Source: an uncultured Actinomycetes bacterium
Lineage (GTDB): Bacteria; Actinomycetota; Acidimicrobiia; IMCC26256; PALSA-555
Direction: 5' to 3'
Assembly: GCA_937927875.1 (NCBI GenBank)
Contig: CALEYV010000106.1
Location: 1-17,822 of the forward strand
Length of the DNA: 17,822 nt
Position numbers and translations under genes: made by a program. The notes beneath the pieces were generated by a model, which was given only the letters and a program-made list of their open reading frames with translations, was not told the DNA's origin and did not search any database. Of the stretch, positions 6,836 through 12,547 are shown in pieces. Within the stretch, counting starts at the first letter, position 1; each line of letters begins with the position of its first letter.

Positions 6836-6860
6836 AAGGTCCGGGCCTCGGCCGGACCTT
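6836..6860. promoter_or_regulatory. 9-bp hairpin in the arc leader / arc-ferredoxin intergenic region
   Basis: AAGGTCCGG (6836-6844) and CCGGACCTT (6852-6860) are exact inverted repeats around a 7-base loop. On the arc mRNA the structure ends 11 bases before the AGGAGG site. It could be a leader structure affecting translation or RNA stability, or a protein-binding operator. Confidence 0.5.
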
Positions 6861-6920
6861 ACACGCACGATTTCAGCGCATTGGGACAACCGGAACCTGC
6901 CAAATTTACCCCGCCTCCGC

Positions 6921-6950
6921 TTGAGAAATCGCCGGAGAATCCGGTACGCT
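6921..6950 (+). promoter_or_regulatory. Putative promoter of the ferredoxin gene
   Basis: TTGAGA (6921-6926) and TACGCT (6945-6950) are separated by 18 bases and resemble actinobacterial -35 and TANNNT -10 boxes. The start codon is at 7001, giving a leader of about 45 bases with a GAGGAG site. No convincing minus-strand promoter for arc was seen in this gap. Confidence 0.45.
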
Positions 6951-7000
6951 GCTGATACCGCCCCAGTCGTGGGCGCTGTCCCCCCGAGGAGTCAGGCGAA

Positions 7001-7237
7001 ATGAAGGTCTGGATCGACCAGGACCTGTGCACCGGCGACGGCCTCTGCGAAGAGATCGCGCCTGACGTCTTCACGCTGCTCGACGACGGCCTGGCCTACG
7101 TCAAGGAGAGCGGCAAGGTCTTCAGCGACCCCGGTGGGGCCGAAGGTCTGGCCAACGTGCCTGGCGGGCTCGAGGAGGCCGTGATCGAGTCGGCCGAGGA
7201 GTGCCCCGGCGAGTGCATCTTCATCGAGGTCGACTGA
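7001..7237 (+). CDS. Small single-cluster ferredoxin
   Basis: The 78-residue protein begins MKVWIDQDLCTGDGLC. Cys10, Asp13 and Cys16 form CxxDxxC and Cys68 lies in CPGEC, a single-cluster ferredoxin in which the second ligand is Asp. Such proteins hold a [3Fe-4S] cluster, or a [4Fe-4S] cluster with an Asp ligand, and carry electrons, often to cytochromes P450 or similar enzymes. Cys72 is an extra cysteine nearby. A GAGGAG site lies 9 bases before the ATG. It is divergent from arc, and no electron-transfer partner is in the window. In other actinobacteria a ferredoxin near arc is, to my recollection, not rare. It ends in two strong hairpins. Confidence 0.88.
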   Translation: MKVWIDQDLCTGDGLCEEIAPDVFTLLDDGLAYVKESGKVFSDPGGAEGLANVPGGLEEAVIESAEECPGECIFIEVD

Positions 7238-7249
7238 CCGACCTCGATG
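7222..7249 (+). terminator. 11-bp terminator hairpin overlapping the ferredoxin stop
   Basis: CATCGAGGTCG (7222-7232) and CGACCTCGATG (7239-7249) are exact inverted repeats around the 6-base loop ACTGAC, which holds the stop codon. No T-run follows. With the hairpin at 7274-7295 it likely ends the ferredoxin transcript. Confidence 0.6.
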
Positions 7250-7273
7250 CGGCGTCCGCCGCGCTGCGCCTCC

Positions 7274-7295
7274 GGCCCGGGCTTCGGCCCGGGCC
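7274..7295. terminator. Bidirectional hairpin with UUCG tetraloop between convergent genes
   Basis: GGCCCGGGC (7274-7282) and GCCCGGGCC (7287-7295) pair perfectly around TTCG, giving the very stable C(UUCG)G loop on the plus strand and CGAA on the minus strand. It lies between the ends of the ferredoxin gene (7237) and the minus-strand protease gene (7304) and probably serves both. Confidence 0.7.
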
Positions 7296-7303
7296 TCGTC
7301 GCG

Positions 7304-8479
7304 TCAGCCCGCGAGGCAGGACCCGGTGCTGACCGGGGCACCGCCGCCGGAAGCGAGAACCGGGCGCAGGACCGCGTTCACCTCGTCGGTCGCCAGCGCG
7401 TAGGAGGTCGACGGGGCGCCCGGATCGACCGCGAACGCGATGCCGATGACCCGGCCCCGGTCGTCGACGAGCGGCCCGCCCGAGTTGCCGGGCACCAGGT
7501 GCGCGGCCAGGACCAGCACGTCCCGCTGCGTCGCCCGGGAATGGTAGATGTCGGTGCCCTCCGCGACGATCTGCTGCGCGACCCGAGCCGGCGCCTGCCG
7601 CTCGTCGCCCCCGCCCGGGTAGCCGAACACGCCGCCCGTCTCGTCGACCTGCGCGTCGGCGATCGGGAGCGGCGCCACCGCGATGCGGGCCGTCCGCAGC
7701 ACCGCCAGGTCGCGGTTCGGGTCGAAGGCGACGACCGTCACGCCGACCGGGCCGCCGCCCGGCACCAGCGCGGTCGTGGACCGCTCCCCCGCCACCACGT
7801 GCGCGTTCGTCACCATGATCCCGGGGGCGACGACGACGCCGCTGCCCTGCTGGATCACGTCGCACGCCTGGCCCTGCACCTTCACGACCGACCCCGCGAC
7901 GCGGACCGCGACCGCGGGCGGGACGCCCAGGCCGGGCGGCGTGCCGACGTCGGAGGACGTGAGCCGGCGGAACACCTCGGGGAACGACCCCGCACCGACG
8001 AGCCGGCCCAGGGTGGCGAGCGACGACGGTGGTGACGGCGCGACCCGGTCGATCTGCCGCACGATCGCCGAGTCCCGCACCGCGCGAGCGGTCCAGCCTG
8101 GCGCGTTGGCGAGGCCGGGGATGAGGAGCCACACGACGACGAGGACGCCGAAGACGCCGGCGACGGCGCCCGCGACCCGGTCCGCCACTCGGATCGCTCC
8201 CGCGGCGGGGAGGTGACGGCGCACGACCGCCCCCAGCGCGATGCCGACGCTCTGGCCCGCCACCGACACCAGCAGCAGGAACGCGAGCGAGGCGAGCAGC
8301 CGGGTGCGCGGCGTCGAGCCGTGCAGCGACCGGGCGACGTCGTTCACGAACTCGACGCCGATCAGCAGCCCGACCACGAGCCCAGCCCACGACAGCGCCC
8401 GCGCCGCCAGCCCGAAGCGATAGCCGCTGTACGCCGCCACGAGCATCGCGACGACGAGGAGGAGGTCGAGCAGGTTCAC
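7304..8479 (-). CDS. marP: MarP-like membrane-anchored periplasmic serine protease
   Basis: The 391-residue protein has a CvpA-like N-terminal membrane domain (about four hydrophobic helices: 3-18, 27-47, 60-84, 102-125) and a trypsin-like domain outside the membrane (about 185-380). The triad is His227 in TNAHVV, Asp257 in NRDLAVLR and Ser333 in GNSGGP. Cys206 and Cys388 flank the domain and match the disulfide known in the Mycobacterium tuberculosis homologue Rv3671c, which has about the same length and supports acid and oxidative stress survival. The GTG start (8477-8479) overlaps the trmI stop as GTGA, and the membrane helix begins at once. It is the last gene of its long operon. Confidence 0.9.
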   Translation of the reverse strand: MNLLDLLLVVAMLVAAYSGYRFGLAARALSWAGLVVGLLIGVEFVNDVARSLHGSTPRTRLLASLAFLLLVSVAGQSVGIALGAVVRRHLPAAGAIRVADRVAGAVAGVFGVLVVVWLLIPGLANAPGWTARAVRDSAIVRQIDRVAPSPPSSLATLGRLVGAGSFPEVFRRLTSSDVGTPPGLGVPPAVAVRVAGSVVKVQGQACDVIQQGSGVVVAPGIMVTNAHVVAGERSTTALVPGGGPVGVTVVAFDPNRDLAVLRTARIAVAPLPIADAQVDETGGVFGYPGGGDERQAPARVAQQIVAEGTDIYHSRATQRDVLVLAAHLVPGNSGGPLVDDRGRVIGIAFAVDPGAPSTSYALATDEVNAVLRPVLASGGGAPVSTGSCLAG

Positions 8480-9258
8480 CCGGTGGGACCGAGCCGGCGG
8501 GCGTGGGTCAGGAAGCCGGTGTGGCCGACCATCCGGTGGTCGGGCCGAACCGACTGGCCGTCCACGTGCCAGCCCCGCTGCATCACCTCGAGGGTCTCGG
8601 CCATGCCGAAGGCGGATCCGGTCAGCTCCTCGCGCAGCCGCGCCACCTGGCCGATCGTGGGGAGGTAGGCGAGGAGGATGCCGCCGGGCCGGAGCGCGCC
8701 CTCGGCGTGCTTCACCATCCGCCACGGCTCGGGCAGGTCGAGGATGATGCGGTCGAGGCCCTCCTCGTCGATGCCGTCGTAGGCGTCGCGCACCTCGATG
8801 CGCAGCGGGAGGTCCGCGCCGAGGAGGCCCTCCACGTTGCGGCGGGCCCGGTTGGCGAAGTCCTCGCGCAGCTCGTACCCGGTGACGAGGCCCTCGGGCC
8901 CGACCGCTCGCAGCAGCGTCATCGTCAGCGCGCCGGAGCCGACGCCGGACTCGAGGACCCGTGCGCCCGGGTACACGTCGGCGAGCAGGAGGATCGGCCC
9001 CAGGTCCTTCGGGTAGATGACCTGGGCGCCGCGGGGCATCTCGAGGACGTACTCGGCGAGGGTCGGGCGCAGGGCGACGATCCGGGCCCCGAGCGTGGTG
9101 CGCACCGTCGTCCCCTCGTCCTTTCCGAGGAGGTCGTCGTGGCGGACGATGCCGGCGTGGGAGTGGAACTCGCCGCCCGGCTCGAGCGTGACGAGGTGCC
9201 GGCGCCGCTTGCTGTCGAGCAGGAGCACCAGGTCGCCGGCCGTCAAGGGGCCGCTCAC
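8476..9258 (-). CDS. trmI: tRNA (adenine-58-N1)-methyltransferase TrmI
   Basis: The 260-residue class I SAM methyltransferase makes m1A58 in the tRNA T-loop and usually works as a tetramer. An N-terminal beta domain (about 1-75) is followed by the Rossmann domain: VLESGVGSGALT (101-112) is the SAM glycine motif, Glu129 in GYELRE contacts the ribose, and Asp174 in LDLPEPW (173-179) is the catalytic-site motif of the family. The length is near that of the mycobacterial enzyme Rv2118c (280), which also lies near the proteasome ATPase gene. The GTG start overlaps the ttuA stop by 4 bases. A much longer in-frame extension upstream is only a shadow of the thiolase gene. Confidence 0.94.
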   Translation of the reverse strand: MSGPLTAGDLVLLLDSKRRRHLVTLEPGGEFHSHAGIVRHDDLLGKDEGTTVRTTLGARIVALRPTLAEYVLEMPRGAQVIYPKDLGPILLLADVYPGARVLESGVGSGALTMTLLRAVGPEGLVTGYELREDFANRARRNVEGLLGADLPLRIEVRDAYDGIDEEGLDRIILDLPEPWRMVKHAEGALRPGGILLAYLPTIGQVARLREELTGSAFGMAETLEVMQRGWHVDGQSVRPDHRMVGHTGFLTHARRLGPTG

Positions 9259-10163
9259 GGCGACGGCGCCACGCGGGCGCGCAGCCGGCAGAACGCGCAC
9301 ACGTCGCCCGGGGTCGGCGCGCCGCACTCGCGGCAGCGGCCGAGCTCGGCCTCGGGGTCGGCGCGGTCGTCGTCGAAGCGGGGGTGGCCCCGCTCGACGA
9401 AGCCGTGGAGGAAGGCCGCCTTCGTCCCCGGGGAGCGCTCCTCGAGCGCGTTCAGCACCTCCTTGTAGTGGAGGTGGCGGTTGCCGGCCGCCATCGGGCA
9501 CTCCTCGACCTGGTAGTCGATGCGGCGCACGACGCAGTAGGCCGCCATCTCGCGCTCCCCGAGCCGGACCAGCGGCTTGACCTTGCGCACGAACCCAGGC
9601 GCGGCGGGCAGCACCGGCCGCTGCCGGGCCAGGTACTCGGTCTGCCAGCGCAGCACGTTGCCGAGCAGCACCGCCGCCTCGTCGTCGAGATTGTGCCCGG
9701 TCGCGACGACGTCGTAGCCGTGCTCGAGCGCGAACCCGTTGAACAGGTGCCGCTTCGACAGCCCGCAGGCGCTGCACGGGACCCGGTGCGTCGCGGCCGC
9801 CGCGTCCGGAACCGAGAACCCGACGTCGTCGGCGAGGTCGACCTCGTGGAGGGTGCGGCCCCGCCGCGCCGCGTACTCGCGGGCGTAGCGACCGGAGTCG
9901 TCGGAGTACTCGCCGATGCCGAGCCCGAGGTACAGGCCGTCGGCCGCGACGCCGAGCCCGACGAGCAGGTCCCAGAGCCCGAGCGAGTCCTTGCCGCCTG
10001 ACACCGCCACCAGCACCCGGTCGTGGGGCTCGAGCATGCGGTGCTCGGTGATCGCGCGCTCGACCTGCTGGGAGCAGTGGGTGAGGAAGTGCTCGGGGCA
10101 GAAGGCGGCGTTGTGGCGGCGCACGTCGATGACCGCCGGGCCGCGGCAGACCCGGCACTTCAT
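9255..10163 (-). CDS. ttuA: TtuA-like tRNA U54 2-thiolation enzyme
   Basis: The 302-residue protein is a PP-loop ATPase of the TtuA/Ncs6/TtcA group. The N-terminal zinc motif is C3xxC6 with C22xxH25; the PP-loop is SGGKDS (55-60); ATGHNLDDEA follows; and the C-terminal zinc finger uses C277, C280, C289 and C292. Cys130, Cys133 (PCSACG) and Cys222 (EECPM) are present, and these same residue numbers are the [4Fe-4S] ligands of Thermus thermophilus TtuA as I recall. It would adenylate tRNA U54 and insert sulfur delivered by the thiocarboxylated carrier encoded just upstream. The ATG overlaps the carrier's stop (ATGA) and its own stop overlaps trmI. An Ncs6-like action on U34 is a less likely alternative. 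Confidence 0.9.
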   Translation of the reverse strand: MKCRVCRGPAVIDVRRHNAAFCPEHFLTHCSQQVERAITEHRMLEPHDRVLVAVSGGKDSLGLWDLLVGLGVAADGLYLGLGIGEYSDDSGRYAREYAARRGRTLHEVDLADDVGFSVPDAAAATHRVPCSACGLSKRHLFNGFALEHGYDVVATGHNLDDEAAVLLGNVLRWQTEYLARQRPVLPAAPGFVRKVKPLVRLGEREMAAYCVVRRIDYQVEECPMAAGNRHLHYKEVLNALEERSPGTKAAFLHGFVERGHPRFDDDRADPEAELGRCRECGAPTPGDVCAFCRLRARVAPSP

Positions 10164-10366
10164 CGGGCCGGGCCTCCGCCGGAGATGACGGGGCGGATCT
10201 CGACCGTGGTGGCGTCGTCGAGCCGAGCGTCGCGGGGCACGAGCTCGTCGCCGGCGATGACGAGGACCGCCTCCGGGCTCAGCTCGAGCCGCTGGAGCAG
10301 CGCGGTGACGGTGATCGGCCCGTCGATGTCGAGCTCACGCCGGGGGTTGCGGAGCAAGACCTTCAT
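10160..10366 (-). CDS. ttuB: TtuB/ThiS/MoaD-type sulfur carrier with C-terminal extension
   Basis: The 68-residue protein has a ubiquitin-like beta-grasp pattern: MKVLLRNPRRELDID, a helix (TALLQRLELSPEAVLVI), then NGxxVPR-like DELVPRDARLDDATTVEIRPVISGGG. Carriers of this class usually end in Gly-Gly, which is thiocarboxylated by an E1-like enzyme. Here GGG is followed by Pro-Ala-Arg before the stop, so the chain would need trimming to become active, as in carriers processed by JAMM-type proteases. The DNA frame over the end was checked and the tail overlaps the ttuA start region. The pairing with ttuA points to sulfur delivery for tRNA thiolation; a role in thiamine or molybdopterin synthesis is less likely without those genes. 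Confidence 0.82.
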   Translation of the reverse strand: MKVLLRNPRRELDIDGPITVTALLQRLELSPEAVLVIAGDELVPRDARLDDATTVEIRPVISGGGPAR

Positions 10367-10411
10367 CGGGCCATCCAGGGTACCGGCGGGGACGGCGTAC
10401 CCCGGGCTCGT

Positions 10412-10615
10412 TCAGCGCGCCGGCGGATCGACGACGAGGATCTCGACCGCCTCGCCGGGGTTCAGCTCGACCGTCGCGCGCACCTCGGGCTCGGCCAGGA
10501 CCCGCCGCGCGACGCGCACCGCGGTGAGGCCGACCCCGACCATGAGCCAGCCCCGCGAGCCCTCGAGGAAGCCGCGCCGCAGCCCGGTGCGGGCCAGCCG
10601 CTGGACGAGGTCCAC
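10412..10615 (-). CDS. Small protein of unknown function
   Basis: The 67-residue protein has a basic N-terminus (MDLVQRLARTGLRRGFLEGSR), one modest hydrophobic stretch (about 22-40, GWLMVGVGLTAVRVARRVL) and a short C-terminal strand-like part ending EILVVDPPAR. I recognise no family. It starts at GTG (10613-10615), 7 bases after the upstream small gene, with only a weak ribosome site, so it may depend on reinitiation. Its place after two small membrane proteins suggests an envelope-linked role, but this is a guess. Confidence 0.65.
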   Translation of the reverse strand: MDLVQRLARTGLRRGFLEGSRGWLMVGVGLTAVRVARRVLAEPEVRATVELNPGEAVEILVVDPPAR

Positions 10616-10622
10616 GACCGGC

Positions 10623-10841
10623 TCAGATCCGCCGGATCTCGATCAGCGAGCGGCGCTTGCGCCCGCGGCGCCGGCCGAGGAGGTACGCGCCGGCGAGGAG
10701 CACCAGCCCGCCGACGATGCCGCCCGCCAGCCCGGCGCCGCGCGCGGCCTCCGCGCCGGCCTCGCCGCTGCGCTGCAGCTGGCGGAGCTTGCCCTCGATG
10801 TCGTCGCGGGTGATCGGACGGGCGGGATCGAGCCGTGGCAT
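10623..10841 (-). CDS. Small single-pass membrane protein (DUF3618-like)
   Basis: The 72-residue protein starts MPRLDPARPITRDDIEGKLRQLQ, a charged helical segment, followed by a glycine- and leucine-rich membrane helix (about 36-56, GLAGGIVGGLVLLAGAYLLG) and a very basic tail RRRGRKRR. The pattern resembles actinobacterial DUF3618-type proteins often found beside holin-like genes; I am not certain of the family. A GGAGGAG ribosome site directly before the ATG overlaps the end of the upstream gene. Confidence 0.75.
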   Translation of the reverse strand: MPRLDPARPITRDDIEGKLRQLQRSGEAGAEAARGAGLAGGIVGGLVLLAGAYLLGRRRGRKRRSLIEIRRI

Positions 10842-10850
10842 CGCTCCTCC

Positions 10851-11183
10851 TCAGGCTCGGGCGCGGCGGGCCCCGCGCGCCTTCCAGGCGATCGCGCCAC
10901 CGACGCAGAGGGCCACGAACACGATTCCGTACGGTGCCCACGACCAGTCGCCCCGGAACGTGCTGCCGGTCTCGGTCTGGAGCAGCCGCAGCGAGCCGAC
11001 GCCGAGGAGGATGAAGCCGGTCCCGAGCAGCAGCGCGCCCACCAGCCCGAACAGGATGTAGCGGCCCAGGCTCTTGAGCGGGACGATCGTCTCCTGCCGG
11101 AAGTAGGCGAGGACGAGGTCGCGCAGCTCGAGGATGATCTGCGGGAGCGGGGCGCTGGCCGGCGTGTCGAGCGGGTCGCTCAT
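10851..11183 (-). CDS. Actinobacterial holin-X-type (phage holin superfamily III) membrane protein
   Basis: The 110-residue protein has a cytosolic N-terminus with LRDLVLAYFRQETIVPLKSLGRYI, then two membrane helices (about 41-65 and 84-103) separated by a short loop. This matches the Putative Actinobacterial Holin-X family (PF07332), which despite its name is widespread in host genomes and has no proven lytic role. There are no phage genes around it. It starts with ATG at 11181-11183; a TAGACT box 8 bases upstream suggests its own leaderless promoter for the small-gene cluster. It is followed 9 bases later by the DUF3618-like gene. Confidence 0.78.
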   Translation of the reverse strand: MSDPLDTPASAPLPQIILELRDLVLAYFRQETIVPLKSLGRYILFGLVGALLLGTGFILLGVGSLRLLQTETGSTFRGDWSWAPYGIVFVALCVGGAIAWKARGARRARA

Positions 11184-11191
11184 CGCGGCGG

Positions 11192-11197
11192 AGTCTA
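11192..11197 (-). promoter_or_regulatory. Putative -10 box (TAGACT) for the holin-like gene
   Basis: TAGACT on the minus strand lies 8 bases before the ATG at 11183 and no good ribosome site is present, consistent with a leaderless start. Just upstream (11203-11214) is the perfect 12-base palindrome CGCGCCGGCGCG, flanked by GGGGC (11199-11203) and GCCCC (11216-11220). Confidence 0.4.
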
Positions 11198-11198
11198 C

Positions 11199-11220
11199 GG
11201 GGCGCGCCGGCGCGGGCCCC
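11199..11220 (-). terminator. GC-rich hairpin/palindrome after the beta-propeller gene
   Basis: The 12-base palindrome CGCGCCGGCGCG (11203-11214) is flanked by GGGGC and GCCCC, starting 6 bases past the stop of the lipoprotein gene. It could act as a terminator for that gene or as an operator at the next promoter. Such sequences also arise by chance at this GC content. Confidence 0.35.
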
Positions 11221-11225
11221 GGCCG

Positions 11226-12506
11226 TCAGCGCATGTTGCCGGTGTGACCGAGCGAGTACTGCCCGGGCTGGGGCCACACCGCGACGCCGTGGGGCTCCTT
11301 GCCCACCGGGATCGTGACCTCGGCGCCGGTCTTGGTGTCGAAGACGTAGACGACGTCGTCGAAGCGGCCGGAGACGAAGAGCCGCCGGCCGTCGGGCGTG
11401 ACGTTGCCCATGTCGGGGCTCCCGCCGCCGGGAATCGTCCACTGGGCCACCACCCGGTTGGTGGCGAAGTCGACCACGCTGATCGAGCCAGGCCCGTGGC
11501 CGGGGCCGACGCCCTGGGTCTGGTTGCCCCGGTTGGCGACGTACATCTTCGTGCCGTCCCGGCTGATCACGAGCCCGTGCGCGCCGACGTTGGTCGGGAT
11601 GAACCCGGTCACGGTGAACGTGTTGCCGTCGACGGTGAACAGGCCCGCCTTCTGCAGGTCGGCCACGTAGAAGGTGGCGCCGTTCGGGGACACGCGCACG
11701 TCCTGGGGCACCGCGTCCGGCGCCAGCTGCAGGTACCCGAGCACGGCCCGGGCCCGCCAGTCGACCTTCACGAGCCCCCGCTGGAACTCGCACGACAGGA
11801 TCAGGTACGACCCGTCGATCGAGAAGTCGCCGTGGTTCACGCCCGCGCACCCGGGGAGCGGCAGCGACGCCTGCAGGGCCCAGGTGTGGGGGTCCCGGAA
11901 GTCGAGCCGCTTGCGCTGCTCGGCGACGACGATCACCGACTTGCCGTCGGGCGTGAAGTAGAGGTTGTACGGGTTGTCGACCGGGATCGGCAGGCCCGGC
12001 TTGCCGGTCTTCGGGTCGATCGGCACCACGGTGCCGGCGGTGCCGGGGACGTCCTCGTTGGCGATCCAGAGCGTCTTCAGGTCGTAGGACGGGACGACGT
12101 GCTGGGGGTCGATGCCACCCGACGGGTAGCGGTCGATGACCTGGAGCGTCTTCGGGTCGATGACGTAGATGTCGTTCGACTTCAGGTTCGGGACGTACAC
12201 GCGAGAGAGCGCGCCCCGGGTCGCCGCGCTCAGGTTCCCGCGCCGGATCTGGCTGTAGAGGTTGACCGGGTTCACGACCCGCGGCATCCCGGGGACCTGG
12301 TGGATCTTGGCCGGCGCGGTGGCGGGCGCGTTCTGGCCGTTGTTGCCCGGGATCTGGAACGAGTTGCTGCCGCTCGAGCCGCCGCCGCAGGCAGCGAGCA
12401 GCACCGCGAGCGCGCCGGCGCCGAGCGCGGCCCGGGCCCGGGGCGACCCGCGCCGTCCCGGCTCGGGGCGCGACGCGCCGTCCGGTCGAGCGGGGGCGGG
12501 AACCAC
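11226..12506 (-). CDS. YVTN-type beta-propeller lipoprotein
   Basis: The 426-residue protein has a basic N-region, hydrophobic stretch and lipobox LLAAC with Cys40 followed by GGGSSGSN, so it should be lipid-anchored on the outer face of the membrane. A low-complexity linker follows, then repeats of the YVTN/YncE kind such as VYVPNLKSNDIYVIDPKTL, LWIANEDVPG, MYVANRGNQTQG and LFVSGRFDDVVYVFDTKTG, giving about seven blades. Such propellers bind partners or metals, and no catalytic residues can be named. GTG at 12504-12506 was chosen (AGGA site 9 bases before). A GTG at 12551 overlapping the dacB stop is an in-frame alternative giving a 15-residue longer N-region. Confidence 0.82.
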   Translation of the reverse strand: MVPAPARPDGASRPEPGRRGSPRARAALGAGALAVLLAACGGGSSGSNSFQIPGNNGQNAPATAPAKIHQVPGMPRVVNPVNLYSQIRRGNLSAATRGALSRVYVPNLKSNDIYVIDPKTLQVIDRYPSGGIDPQHVVPSYDLKTLWIANEDVPGTAGTVVPIDPKTGKPGLPIPVDNPYNLYFTPDGKSVIVVAEQRKRLDFRDPHTWALQASLPLPGCAGVNHGDFSIDGSYLILSCEFQRGLVKVDWRARAVLGYLQLAPDAVPQDVRVSPNGATFYVADLQKAGLFTVDGNTFTVTGFIPTNVGAHGLVISRDGTKMYVANRGNQTQGVGPGHGPGSISVVDFATNRVVAQWTIPGGGSPDMGNVTPDGRRLFVSGRFDDVVYVFDTKTGAEVTIPVGKEPHGVAVWPQPGQYSLGHTGNMR

Positions 12507-12547
12507 GGGCGGGCATCCTACGGGGGCGCGCTCGCGTCCCCGCTGCG

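Noticed and set aside
6858..6889. Possible arc promoter TTGTCC ... TGTAAG on the minus strand
   Set aside because: The 20-base spacer is too long, and the -10 part would overlap the leader hairpin; not convincing.
5214..7004. 596-codon plus-strand open frame opposite arc
   Set aside because: It mirrors the arc coding frame, ends in the ferredoxin leader and has a repetitive Leu/Val/Asp/Glu composition, so it is a shadow.
9259..10158. Long in-frame extension upstream of trmI
   Set aside because: The extra 300 residues are Arg/Pro/Gly-rich and overlap the intact thiolase gene in another frame; the GTG at 9258 gives the normal family N-terminus.
10851..11183. Holin-like gene as a sign of a prophage
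   Set aside because: The family is common in actinobacterial chromosomes, and no other phage genes, integrase or attachment site are visible.
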